A stretch of 64,000 nucleotides of DNA, taken from contig CAJFVJ010000001.1 in the NCBI GenBank assembly GCA_904420445.1, positions 74,973 through 138,972 of the forward strand, written 5' to 3'. The DNA is from Candidatus Adamsella avium. GTDB lineage: Bacteria > Cyanobacteriota > Vampirovibrionia > Gastranaerophilales > CAJFVJ01. Every line of letters begins with the position of its first letter. The stretch's first letter is position 1. The translations under genes were made by a program, and so were the position numbers. This document shows positions 23,005 to 32,081 of the stretch, piece by piece. Under the pieces are notes generated by a model. The model did no database searches. It was not told where the DNA came from and saw only the letters and a program-made list of their open reading frames with translations.

Positions 23005-23480
23005 CGCCGTCATTCTGAGGCGTAGCCGAAGAATCTGCCCGTTTCTTGTCCCCCTGAGTGTAACGAAGGGTCTAAAACTCTTCCATACACAAAGATATTT
23101 CGCTTACGCTCAATATGACTCGTCATTCTGCATCTGTTTGTCGTTGAGGCAAAACCGAAACGAAACAAACAGGGTCCTCGAAGAGGAAGGGCGTGCAGTG
23201 AGCGAAGAATCTTTTTGTAGTTGTTGAAAGAATTATTTCACCTGCACTTTATATGACGGAGAGCGGCATTCGAAGGAAAAAATTATCTAACAGATTACGA
23301 AATCGGAATTTTTTTGTTGGAACTCTGTGGAGGAGAGCGACTTTCAGAGTTTCAGGAGAAAAATTCCTGATTTCGTTTTGGCGGCGTTTTTTCTTTCTTT
23401 GGTTGCGTTTCTTTCTTTTTGCTCGCAACAAAAAGAAAGAAATGAACAAAAACTCTTCGCTTGCGCTCAGCATGACAAGG
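23005..23480. repeat. Cluster of degenerate GTCATTCTGAG/GAAGAATC-type intergenic repeats
   Basis: gtcattctgaggcgtagccgaagaatc, agatatttcgcttacgctcaatatgac, gtcattctgcat, gtgagcgaagaatc and actcttcgcttgcgctcagcatgac. The same units recur near 38600-38680 and 54870-54945. Confidence 0.75.
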
Positions 23481-23708
23481 CTATTTCTCTTTTTTCTCCA
23501 AAAGAAGATTATACCCGAGAACTTCACAGATAGCTTGCAGTTCCTCTAACTTTAAATTATTTTTTAAAATTTTATGATAAAAATTACTTGAAGAATATTC
23601 TTTAGAAAACTTCTCACACAAAAGCTCTGACAATTTCTTTTGAGTTATACCTGCTCTTGCCGTTAATAATTTTATTATTTCTTTGTTTGACCAATTATTT
23701 ATTTCCAT
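23481..23708 (-). CDS. Small XRE-like helix-turn-helix protein
   Basis: NKEIIKLLTARAGITQKKLSELLCEKFS...LKLEELQAICEVLGYNL resembles an XRE-type HTH. Confidence 0.65.
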   Translation of the reverse strand: MEINNWSNKEIIKLLTARAGITQKKLSELLCEKFSKEYSSSNFYHKILKNNLKLEELQAICEVLGYNLLLEKKEK

Positions 23709-23813
23709 TTCTTAAATATATTATATATTGACAAATTTTTGATATATTTATAATATACATGAATAATAATTCATTTTTTTGTTATTTTATTCATAAATAA
23801 TTAAGAGGTACAC

Positions 23814-24011
23814 ATGGAAGAAAAAATAGAACAACTCTACTACATCAGATCAGAGATGATGAGATTGCTCAATCAGCTAAAGCTTCTGACAAACTATATC
23901 TCTGATGAAACAAATATAGCAAACACCCAAACTCTCGGGCATCTCTCAAATAAAATTGCCAATAAAGCATCTGTTCTAAACGAACAAATTGGCAGAATTT
24001 TCAAAATATAA
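23814..24011 (+). CDS. Small hypothetical coiled-coil protein
   Basis: ORF with aagaggtacacATG, directly followed by a strong terminator. Confidence 0.6.
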   Translation: MEEKIEQLYYIRSEMMRLLNQLKLLTNYISDETNIANTQTLGHLSNKIANKASVLNEQIGRIFKI

Positions 24012-24037
24012 AAAAGCCCCGTTAACGGGGCTTTTTG
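24011..24037. terminator. Rho-independent terminator, bidirectional-looking
   Basis: AAAAAGCCCCGTTAACGGGGCTTTTT. Confidence 0.92.
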
Positions 24038-24063
24038 TTTTTATCCTAACAATAAAGAAAAAA

Positions 24064-25566
24064 CTAATTTTCTTCTCTCTGGCGCATAGTCGGGAACGCA
24101 ATGACATCTCTGATAGTCGGAGAGTCAGTCAGGAGCATTACAAGACGGTCGATTCCGATGCCCATACCACCGCATGGAGCAAGTCCGTATTCAAGAGCGG
24201 TGATATAATCTTCATCTATTCCGCAGGCTTCTTCATCTCCCATAGCTTTTGCACGTGCCTGAGCTTCAAATCTTCCTCTCTGGTCAATCGGGTCAGTCAG
24301 CTCGGAGAAAGCATTTGAAACTTCCCAACCGTTAATTCTCGTTTCAAAACGCTCAACGAGTCTCGGGTTATCTCTGTGAATTTTTGCAAGCGGAGAAATT
24401 TCTCTCGGATAATCCATTATGTGGACAGGCTGGATAAGATGGGGTTCGACTTTTGCTTCGAAAATCTTGTCAAGAACCTTGCCCCAGTTGTCATTTTCTT
24501 CTGTTTCTATTCCGAGTTTTTTTGCTTCCTCGGCAATCTCGTTCATATCATACATCTCAGAGAAATCAACACCCGTAAATTTCTTGATTGCACCGAGCAT
24601 GGTCATTCTATCCCATGGAGGCGTGAGGTCAATTTCTTTACCCTGGAATGTAATCTTTGTTGTTCCGAGAACTTTCATTGCTGCTTCGCTAATCATATTT
24701 TCTTCAAGCACCATCATCTCGTTGTAATCAACATAAGCTTGATATAACTCGAGCATTGTAAACTCGGGGTTGTGTCTTGTATCAATACCTTCGTTTCTGA
24801 AGTTTCTGTTGAGTTCGAAAATCTTCTCACTGACTCCGCCTACCATAAGTCTTTTCAGATGCAGCTCGGGGGCTATTCTCAAAAACATCGGCATGCTAAG
24901 AGCATTGTGATATGTTTCAAACGGTCTTGCAGAAGCTCCGCCAGACATAGTTTGCAGCATCGGAGTTTCTACTTCCAAAAATCCCTGATTGGTAAGATAG
25001 CTTCTGATAAACTGAATTATCTCGCTTCTTTTTCTGAAAGTATCTCTTGTATCTTTGTTCACAATCATATCAAGATAGCGCTGGCGATATCTTGTTTCGA
25101 CATCTGTCAACCCGTGGAATTTTTCTGGAAGCGGAAGCAATGATTTTGACAAAAACTTGAAGTCATGTGCCTTTATGCTCAACTCTCCTCTCGGAGTTCT
25201 TCTGATTGTTCCATGAACGCCTATGATATCTCCGACGTCAAGGAGTTTCAAATTTTTGATTTGTTCTTCATCCATAAATTCTTTATGGCAAAAGATTTGG
25301 ATTTTACCCGAGCTGTCTAACAAATCGATAAACATGCCCGTGTTTCTCATCGCCATAATACGACCTGCAACAGAGTAGTGGTCATCTGTTTCAACACCTG
25401 CTTCGAGGTCTTTGTATTTTTCCTGTAGTTCGGCTGCTGATGCTGTGCGGTCAAAAGAATAAGGATAAGGATTTATTCCTTTATCAGCCAAATCAGTGAG
25501 TTTTTGCAATCTTGTATTTCTTATATTTTCTTGAGCCGATTGCGGCTGTGTCTTTTGTTGAGTCAC
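24064..25566 (-). CDS. lysS: Lysyl-tRNA synthetase, class II
   Basis: FLEVETPML, FRNEGIDTRHNPEFTMLE, GMGIGIDRLVMLLTDSPTIRDVIAFP. Confidence 0.97.
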   Translation of the reverse strand: MTQQKTQPQSAQENIRNTRLQKLTDLADKGINPYPYSFDRTASAAELQEKYKDLEAGVETDDHYSVAGRIMAMRNTGMFIDLLDSSGKIQIFCHKEFMDEEQIKNLKLLDVGDIIGVHGTIRRTPRGELSIKAHDFKFLSKSLLPLPEKFHGLTDVETRYRQRYLDMIVNKDTRDTFRKRSEIIQFIRSYLTNQGFLEVETPMLQTMSGGASARPFETYHNALSMPMFLRIAPELHLKRLMVGGVSEKIFELNRNFRNEGIDTRHNPEFTMLELYQAYVDYNEMMVLEENMISEAAMKVLGTTKITFQGKEIDLTPPWDRMTMLGAIKKFTGVDFSEMYDMNEIAEEAKKLGIETEENDNWGKVLDKIFEAKVEPHLIQPVHIMDYPREISPLAKIHRDNPRLVERFETRINGWEVSNAFSELTDPIDQRGRFEAQARAKAMGDEEACGIDEDYITALEYGLAPCGGMGIGIDRLVMLLTDSPTIRDVIAFPTMRQREEN

Positions 25567-25759
25567 GTCTAAAAATCCTCTTTTACATACTCTTGATAAA
25601 TTTTATCATCAACAAAATAAAATTTAAATTCGATTGCTTTTTAAAAATTATAAAGTATAAAGTTTTGTAAATTTATGACTTCAAAATCTAAAGTTATCCA
25701 TGAAAAATCCGATAAAGAAAGTATAGAAAGAAATAAGTCGTCAAAAAAGGAGAAGATAA

Positions 25760-26170
25760 ATGGATAACTATTTTAACAACATCTCTAACCACAATATTAC
25801 AGACCGTATGCAATATTTGAAACAACAAAAAGCCCCCGAAAAGGAAGTTGAACAGGCTCCTCAACAGGCAGCTCCTCAACTGCAACCGAAATCAGGAGAT
25901 GAAATTCTGAACGGTCTTGCAAATGCAGGAAGTATGAATTTCATTGTTTCTCAAATCCAGACAAAACCTGATTTTTCAGTAGGTCTTGAAGAAAGAATTG
26001 CAGGATTTATGAATTCTTTCGAAGAAGCAATCACCACTTTCCTCTCTGAGATGGATAAAGAATTAGGCGATATCCCTGAATATCAAAATATGTCAGATGA
26101 AGGAAAGATGACAATGGCAGCTGAGATGTTCAACCAGGCATTTATGGCTGACGCAGCAGGTGAAATCTAA
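25760..26170 (+). CDS. Hypothetical protein (136 aa)
   Basis: ORF with aggagaagataaATG; Gln/Pro-rich N-terminus, acidic C-terminus. Confidence 0.65.
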   Translation: MDNYFNNISNHNITDRMQYLKQQKAPEKEVEQAPQQAAPQLQPKSGDEILNGLANAGSMNFIVSQIQTKPDFSVGLEERIAGFMNSFEEAITTFLSEMDKELGDIPEYQNMSDEGKMTMAAEMFNQAFMADAAGEI

Positions 26171-26217
26171 AAAATTAACTCCAACAACGTTATAATATCT
26201 TCTCTTGTTTAAAAACT

Positions 26218-26883
26218 TTAATCCAGGCCGTTCAGGCCTCTTTTTTTTAGGTAATCTCTGACATGGTTGAGAGATGACTGTACAATTCTGGTGATTCTTG
26301 ATGAAGACAAGCCAACCTGCATGGCAATTTCTTTTACCTGCATGTTTCTATAGAAACGATATTCCACAATAGTTCTTTCTTTTGGAGAAAGAGAGGCGAT
26401 AGCTTCCCTGATTACACGACCGAGTTCAGAGATTTCAAGTTTTTCATCAGGCAGAATGGATGTATCTTTGACAAAATCAAACGGCGAGTCGTTGTCTGAG
26501 GCAGCTTCAGCAAGACCGTCTATTGAGAGAATTGTTTCATAGACAGCTTCTCTGACTTTATCAGGAGAAAGATTGATGCCGTTCTCGCCTGTATCCTCTT
26601 TGTTTTCGTCATCCTTTACAGAGTGTTTGAGAGAATACCATTTGTAGCGATTTCTCAGTTCGTTTCTGATTGCCCATCTGACAGCCGTTGCGATATAAGA
26701 ATTATTGTACTTATCGAGTTGTTCCTGAGTTTTGTCTTTTATCAAAGTTTGGACGGCAATCAACCCTATGCTGACCAGTTCTTCGTATTCTATCATGTGA
26801 GAAGGAATACGGCGCTGTTCAACCTTAGCAACTTTTTCGATTACTTCTATATATTCTTTGATTTTTAAATTATTCTCAGCCAT
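26218..26883 (-). CDS. fliA: Sigma-70 family factor, FliA (sigma-28)-like
   Basis: Regions 2 and 4 present (IEYEELVSIGLIAV..., LSPKERTIVEYRFYRNMQVKEIAMQVGLSSSRITRIVQSSLNHVR); sits 25 nt downstream of flhB. Confidence 0.75.
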   Translation of the reverse strand: MAENNLKIKEYIEVIEKVAKVEQRRIPSHMIEYEELVSIGLIAVQTLIKDKTQEQLDKYNNSYIATAVRWAIRNELRNRYKWYSLKHSVKDDENKEDTGENGINLSPDKVREAVYETILSIDGLAEAASDNDSPFDFVKDTSILPDEKLEISELGRVIREAIASLSPKERTIVEYRFYRNMQVKEIAMQVGLSSSRITRIVQSSLNHVRDYLKKRGLNGLD

Positions 26884-26907
26884 CTGTTTTTTTATACTTT
26901 ATTCTTC

Positions 26908-27984
26908 TTATCTTATTTTATTCAAATTTTGCTTTTTTCGCAAATCATACACAAAGAGTAAAATTTCTGCAACAGCTTTATAAAGCTGAGGAGGTACTTC
27001 GGCATCAACTTCAACGAGTCTGAATAAAGCTCTTGCAACAGGAGGATTTTCTATTACGGGGATTGCATGTTTTTTTGCTATTTCAATAATCTGCTTTGCA
27101 AAAAGCTCTGTTCCCTTTGCCAAAAGTTTCGGAGCCTGCATGGTTTCTTTGTCGTATTTGATTGCTACGGCAACATGCGTAGGGTTTGTGACGACAAAGT
27201 CGGCATCAGGAACGGCATCCCGCATGCTTTGCTGGAGCATTTGCTGACGCCGCTGCCTCAAGGCTGCTTTCACATGAGGGTCACCTTCAGAGTTTTTGTA
27301 TTCATCTTTCACTTCTTTGAAAGACATCTTCTGATCCTGCATGAACTTCCATCTAGTAACCCCATAATCGGCAGCAGCAATGACAAGAAATATAATCCCC
27401 GCCTTCATAACAAAGTCTGATACCAGATTGCCGAATTCATAAAGAACGGCAAAATTGTTCTCTCTTGCGACAAGGGATAAAATAGCAGGAAGATGGTCTT
27501 TATAGACAAGATATCCGACATACCCCAAAACAGCAACTTTCACAATATTTTTCACAAGTTCAAAAAGAGTCTTGACTGACACAAGGTTCTTGAAATAACT
27601 CGTAGGATTAAACTTATCAAGCTTCGGGATAAGAGGCGTGGTTGTAAACAAAGGTCCTACCTGAATTAAATCTCCGACAATTGCAATAAATGCAGCCAAA
27701 ATCAATATCGGAGCAATAATAAACATCATAGGAACAATTGTTATGGTAAACAAATAAGGCATCCCTATTTCTTCAAGGTGCACATTCGGTATCTGCTCAT
27801 ATAAAAGAACAAATAACCTTGATACCTGATCCCAGAGAATAGGGGCTATTTTGAAGATGACAAGGAACATAACAAGTAAAGATATTGCCATCGAAAAATC
27901 TTTACTTTTGACTATCTGACCCTGTTTTCTTGCACGTTCGAGTTTCTGCTGCGAAGCCTCAAACTGCTTATCTTCATCACCCAT
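26908..27984 (-). CDS. flhB: Flagellar export apparatus protein FlhB
   Basis: FEASQQKLERARKQGQIVKSKDF, autocleavage motif NPTHVAVAIKYD, ENPPVARALFRLVEVDAEVPPQLYKAVAEIL. Confidence 0.92.
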   Translation of the reverse strand: MGDEDKQFEASQQKLERARKQGQIVKSKDFSMAISLLVMFLVIFKIAPILWDQVSRLFVLLYEQIPNVHLEEIGMPYLFTITIVPMMFIIAPILILAAFIAIVGDLIQVGPLFTTTPLIPKLDKFNPTSYFKNLVSVKTLFELVKNIVKVAVLGYVGYLVYKDHLPAILSLVARENNFAVLYEFGNLVSDFVMKAGIIFLVIAAADYGVTRWKFMQDQKMSFKEVKDEYKNSEGDPHVKAALRQRRQQMLQQSMRDAVPDADFVVTNPTHVAVAIKYDKETMQAPKLLAKGTELFAKQIIEIAKKHAIPVIENPPVARALFRLVEVDAEVPPQLYKAVAEILLFVYDLRKKQNLNKIR

Positions 27985-28140
27985 TTTGTATCCCTTTGTT
28001 TCTATATAATTATATTTTAAATTTTTGTTAATATTTGTAAAACTTGGAATGTAGAGTTATTCAATTTATTTGTTTTGAAGATTTTAAGCAGATGAAAATA
28101 TTAAAGATATACTGAACAAACAAATAGACACATATCTCTA

Positions 28141-28171
28141 AGCACTTTTTTATGTACAAAGTGCTTTTTTT
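28141..28171 (+). terminator. Rho-independent terminator
   Basis: AGCACTTTTTTATGTACAAAGTGCTTTTTTT. Confidence 0.8.
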
Positions 28172-28213
28172 ATATTTTAATTCTGTATTGAGCATAATCA
28201 TAATTTTGTTTTT

Positions 28214-29323
28214 ATGAAAGAAATAGCACTAATAATAGACTCCCTTGACAAATCTTTTTCAGAAGAAGGCATAAAAGGCGGCGGAAACAGAGTTTCTCGT
28301 CATTTGATTTTGGAGTGGGCAAAAAATCCGGAGATAAACCTTGATGTTTACTCAAGCAAATCATCTGTGAGCCAGCTTGATGGAGTCAGACAAATTATTA
28401 ATTTGGACTGGCATCTTTATGGAGAAGGAGAGCAATTTTTTTTTCAACTCAAAGAGTTATTAAATAACAAAAATTATGACGCTGTTATATTCAATGACAT
28501 TTTTTCAGAAGAAGGACACCTGATTCTAAACTGCAACTCTCTTCCTTATCGTTATGACAACTGCAAAAATTTTCTCTCATCAACGGTTTTGAAATTTCTG
28601 AAAAGAAAAAAAATAGCTGTCCAAAAAAAATTTCTGCAAAATAAAAACAGAAAATTTTTTGCTGTATCAAACATCGTCAAAGAAGATTATGCCAAGAATT
28701 TCGGCATACCTCACGAAAACATTTTCACAGCTTACCCGGGAGTTGAACTTCCTTCAAAAAGTCATGAGCAAAAAGACAACCAAATTTTTACCTTCGGTAT
28801 GGTCAACAGCGGAGGATACAACAAGGGGGTATATACCCTCATAAGTTCTTTAAGCTTATTGAAAAGAGCAAAAATTCCATTCAGACTAAAATTGATTTAT
28901 CCAAAATATAATAACGACTCTTTCTTCAAAGTTTATATAAAATTGAACAAGCTTGAAAATGATATCGAGATTTTGGAATTCCAAAAAGATATGACCGATT
29001 TTTACACCTCAACAGACTGTCTTCTGCTGACGTCGTTCACGGAAGCATTCGGGCTTGTTGTTCTTGAGGCGGCAAGTTTTTCGACACCTTCTATTGTCAG
29101 CTCGACATCAGGGGTATCAGAGATAATCTTCGATAAAGAAAACGGATTCCTGTTTTCCATGAAGAATAACCGTAAAAAAAATCTGTTCAAAAAAATGAAA
29201 GAAGTCATCAACCTGAAAAAAGAAAAACCTGATGAATTTGAAAAAATTCAAAAAAACGCTTATGAAACAGCAAAAAAATATTCCTGGAAAAATTTTGCCA
29301 ACACTATAGCAAACAATTTGTAA
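28214..29323 (+). CDS. Glycosyltransferase family 4
   Basis: GGGNRVSRHLILEW, VSNIVKEDYAKNFGIPHENIFTAYPGVEL, TSFTEAFGLVVLEAASFSTPSIVSSTSGVSEI. Confidence 0.85.
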   Translation: MKEIALIIDSLDKSFSEEGIKGGGNRVSRHLILEWAKNPEINLDVYSSKSSVSQLDGVRQIINLDWHLYGEGEQFFFQLKELLNNKNYDAVIFNDIFSEEGHLILNCNSLPYRYDNCKNFLSSTVLKFLKRKKIAVQKKFLQNKNRKFFAVSNIVKEDYAKNFGIPHENIFTAYPGVELPSKSHEQKDNQIFTFGMVNSGGYNKGVYTLISSLSLLKRAKIPFRLKLIYPKYNNDSFFKVYIKLNKLENDIEILEFQKDMTDFYTSTDCLLLTSFTEAFGLVVLEAASFSTPSIVSSTSGVSEIIFDKENGFLFSMKNNRKKNLFKKMKEVINLKKEKPDEFEKIQKNAYETAKKYSWKNFANTIANNL

Positions 29324-29331
29324 GAGGAAGT

Positions 29332-30063
29332 ATGATAAAAAAAATTCTTTTCAACAAAATAATTCCAAAAATTCACAAATTCTATCTATCGGTAAATCTT
29401 AAAATAACCGAATTTACACCGGAGGAAGGAGAGAAATGCCTGTGTCTTGCGCCTCATGCAGATGATGAAAGCATAGGCTGCGGAGGAATATTGAGTTTAT
29501 ATCCGAAAAATTTTGACGTAATTTGTCTTACCGACGGGAGAAAAGGGGTAAAATCAGTATCTGTTGAGGAAGCAATAAAAATACGGAAAAATGAATTTTC
29601 AAATGCAATGACATCAGCAGGTGTCAACTCATTTCAAATATTCAATGCGGAAGACAAACATCTCATTGAGTATTTTGAACAATTTAGGACTATACCCGTA
29701 GAAAAATATGACTACATCTTTATCCCGAATATGCTTGACCAGCACCCTGACCACAAAGCGGTATCTCTGCTCTTAAGAAGGCTTATTGATAAAACAAAAC
29801 ACAAATCAAACCTGAAAATAGCCTTCTACGAAGTATGGACAACTCTCGCACTGCCAAATGCATTCGTTGATATAACATCAGTCAAATATAAAAAAGAAAC
29901 GCTGATAAACTCTCATAAATCACAAATAGAACAAAAAAACTACACAAAAAAAGCTCTAGCATTGAATGAATACAGAGGGTTGCAGAAAAACAGAGATTTT
30001 GCCGAAGCTTTCTGTATCGTTGATGTTCCTGTGTTCAAAAAAATGTGTGATGAATGTATCTGA
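29332..30063 (+). CDS. PIG-L/LmbE family deacetylase
   Basis: CLAPHADDESIGCGGIL and NMLDQHPDHKAV. Confidence 0.88.
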   Translation: MIKKILFNKIIPKIHKFYLSVNLKITEFTPEEGEKCLCLAPHADDESIGCGGILSLYPKNFDVICLTDGRKGVKSVSVEEAIKIRKNEFSNAMTSAGVNSFQIFNAEDKHLIEYFEQFRTIPVEKYDYIFIPNMLDQHPDHKAVSLLLRRLIDKTKHKSNLKIAFYEVWTTLALPNAFVDITSVKYKKETLINSHKSQIEQKNYTKKALALNEYRGLQKNRDFAEAFCIVDVPVFKKMCDECI

Positions 30064-30068
30064 AAAAT

Positions 30069-30095
30069 AAAAAGACAGACCATGAGGTCTGTCTG
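30069..30095 (-). terminator. Rho-independent terminator of rpoD-like gene
   Basis: Minus strand AGACAGACC-TCAT-GGTCTGTCT followed by TTTTTATTTTT. Confidence 0.8.
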
Positions 30096-30112
30096 TCAGA
30101 GTTTACTGGTTT

Positions 30113-31111
30113 TTAGCTGTTGATAAAATTCTTCAAACTTTTGACACCTCTGTTGTTTCGGCACATTTTTTTTAGCTTGCTGATTGCCCTGTTCTCGATT
30201 TGGCGGATACGCTCTCTTGATACCGCATATCTTGCGCCTATTTCTTCAAGAGTTTTCTTCACACCGTCATCATCAAGTCCAAAACGCATTATAATCACAT
30301 CTTTCTCTTTCTGGCTGAGCTGGTTCAAAATAGACCTGATTTCTTCAAGAAGGTTTTCCTGAGTAACTTTTGTATCAGGAGAAAGAGTTGATGAATCAAC
30401 CAGAATATCTGCAACTTTTGAATTGTCTTCTTTCTGGTTTATAGGAGTTTCAAGACTTACTGTAAGCTGGGTAGATTTCATAATCGCAGTCAGCTTCGAA
30501 ACAGAAATCCCGAGTTGTTTTGCAATTTCTTCTTTTGATGGTGTTCTGTTCATCTTGGTTGTTAAATCGGATGAAACTTTTTTTATACGGCTGATTGTTT
30601 CAATCATATGAACAGGAAGACGAATCGTTCTCGACTTGTCTGCAATACCTCTTGTAATTGCCTGTTGTATCCACCAGGTTGCATAAGTGCTGAACTTATA
30701 CCCTTTTGTATAATCGAACTTCTCAGCAGCACGCATAAGTCCGAGATTGCCTTCTTGTATTAAATCTAGAAAAGATAAACCTCTTCCGATATATTTTTTC
30801 GCAATACTCACAACAAGACGCAAGTTTGCATTCACCAACTTTTCTTTTGCTTCCTGCGAGTTTTTTTCTTTTATTTCCTTGGCGACAGCCAACTCCTCTT
30901 CTGATGACAAAAGAGGAATTCTTCCAATCTGCTGGAGATAAATCTTCACCGAATCGTCGGCTATCTGGCTTTTTTCGTTTTCAAAGTCAACTTTTTCTTC
31001 CTCGATACTCTCAAGTTCAGAATCATCAGCATCGAGAAGGTTCATATCATCGTCCAACACTTCGTCCTTTTCGTTCATTTTGTCATAGTATATATCTTTT
31101 TCGAAAGACAT
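30113..31111 (-). CDS. Sigma-70 family RNA polymerase sigma factor (RpoD/SigA-like)
   Basis: [60 protein letters not shown]; region 4 [20 protein letters not shown]. Confidence 0.95.
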   Translation of the reverse strand: MSFEKDIYYDKMNEKDEVLDDDMNLLDADDSELESIEEEKVDFENEKSQIADDSVKIYLQQIGRIPLLSSEEELAVAKEIKEKNSQEAKEKLVNANLRLVVSIAKKYIGRGLSFLDLIQEGNLGLMRAAEKFDYTKGYKFSTYATWWIQQAITRGIADKSRTIRLPVHMIETISRIKKVSSDLTTKMNRTPSKEEIAKQLGISVSKLTAIMKSTQLTVSLETPINQKEDNSKVADILVDSSTLSPDTKVTQENLLEEIRSILNQLSQKEKDVIIMRFGLDDDGVKKTLEEIGARYAVSRERIRQIENRAISKLKKMCRNNRGVKSLKNFINS

Positions 31112-31134
31112 AACATTCCCCCTTGTTTTGAGTT

Positions 31135-31872
31135 CTAGTTCAATAGTCTTTGTCTCAGCGCCTCATAAATAATCACACTTGCGGCATTTGAAACATTGAG
31201 AGAATTGAATTCTCCTATTATAGGTATCTTTACCATGTAGTCACAATTTTTCCTTACAATATTACTTATTCCCTGATTTTCTCCTCCTAAAACAATTACG
31301 CAATTCATGTTGTAATCAATGTCAAAATAATACTTATCACAGTCAGCTTCCGCACCGACAACCCAAAAGCCTTTTTTCTTTAATTTTAAGATTGAATTGC
31401 ATAAATTTGATACCCTGATTATAGGAATTTTATTTACGGCACCTGCGCTGATTTTCTCAACTGCAGATGTAACGCTAACGGAGCGTTTATCAGGAATAAT
31501 AATCCCGTCAACTCCCGCACATACCGATGTCCTAATAATAGCACCTAAGTTGTGAACATCCTCTATACTATCAAGCATAACTACAAGAGCATTTGTTTTT
31601 TTCAAAGAACTCAAAAACTCATCAAGATTTGCATATTTTATTGGAGAAATAAAAGCGACTACTCCCTGATGAGCTGCACCCGGAGCGACTTTGTCTATTT
31701 TTTCTTTCGGAACAAATTGAAATTTTATTTTATTTTCTTTACAAAAATTAATCATATAGTTAATTTTTTTATCAAATTTATTATTCTCGGAAATCAAAAT
31801 TTTATTAATCCGGTGAGGAGAGTTTCTTATAGTTTCTTCTATGGAATTCTTCCCGTAAATATAATCAGTCAT
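31135..31872 (-). CDS. rlmB: 23S rRNA 2'-O-methyltransferase, RlmB/TrmH family
   Basis: [83 protein letters not shown]. Confidence 0.88.
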   Translation of the reverse strand: MTDYIYGKNSIEETIRNSPHRINKILISENNKFDKKINYMINFCKENKIKFQFVPKEKIDKVAPGAAHQGVVAFISPIKYANLDEFLSSLKKTNALVVMLDSIEDVHNLGAIIRTSVCAGVDGIIIPDKRSVSVTSAVEKISAGAVNKIPIIRVSNLCNSILKLKKKGFWVVGAEADCDKYYFDIDYNMNCVIVLGGENQGISNIVRKNCDYMVKIPIIGEFNSLNVSNAASVIIYEALRQRLLN

Positions 31873-32081
31873 TATGTTTTACTCCTAAAAAAACAAGTTC
31901 TGTTTTATTTTATTTATATTATTTTTATGTACCCTCTTTTTTGAGTACCTCTCATCAAATAAAAACCATCTTAAAAAACTTTTGTTAATTTGCCACACAT
32001 CAGCAATTTATTGTATTATAAATTTATGTAGTTACAATTACAATAACGTTTGGATGGATATTATTTCGGAATTGATTTCTT

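Noticed and set aside
23249-23549. ORFs 23249..23527 (-), 23253..23549 (+), 23327..23533 (+)
   Set aside because: Overlapping both-strand ORFs inside low-complexity TTTCTTT/AAAGAAA repeat sequence; no RBS or family features, so treated as repeat artefacts.
28214-30063. Bacillithiol biosynthesis (BshA/BshB) as a firm annotation
   Set aside because: Gene pairing is suggestive, but motifs are generic to GT4 and PIG-L families; kept only as a speculative finding.
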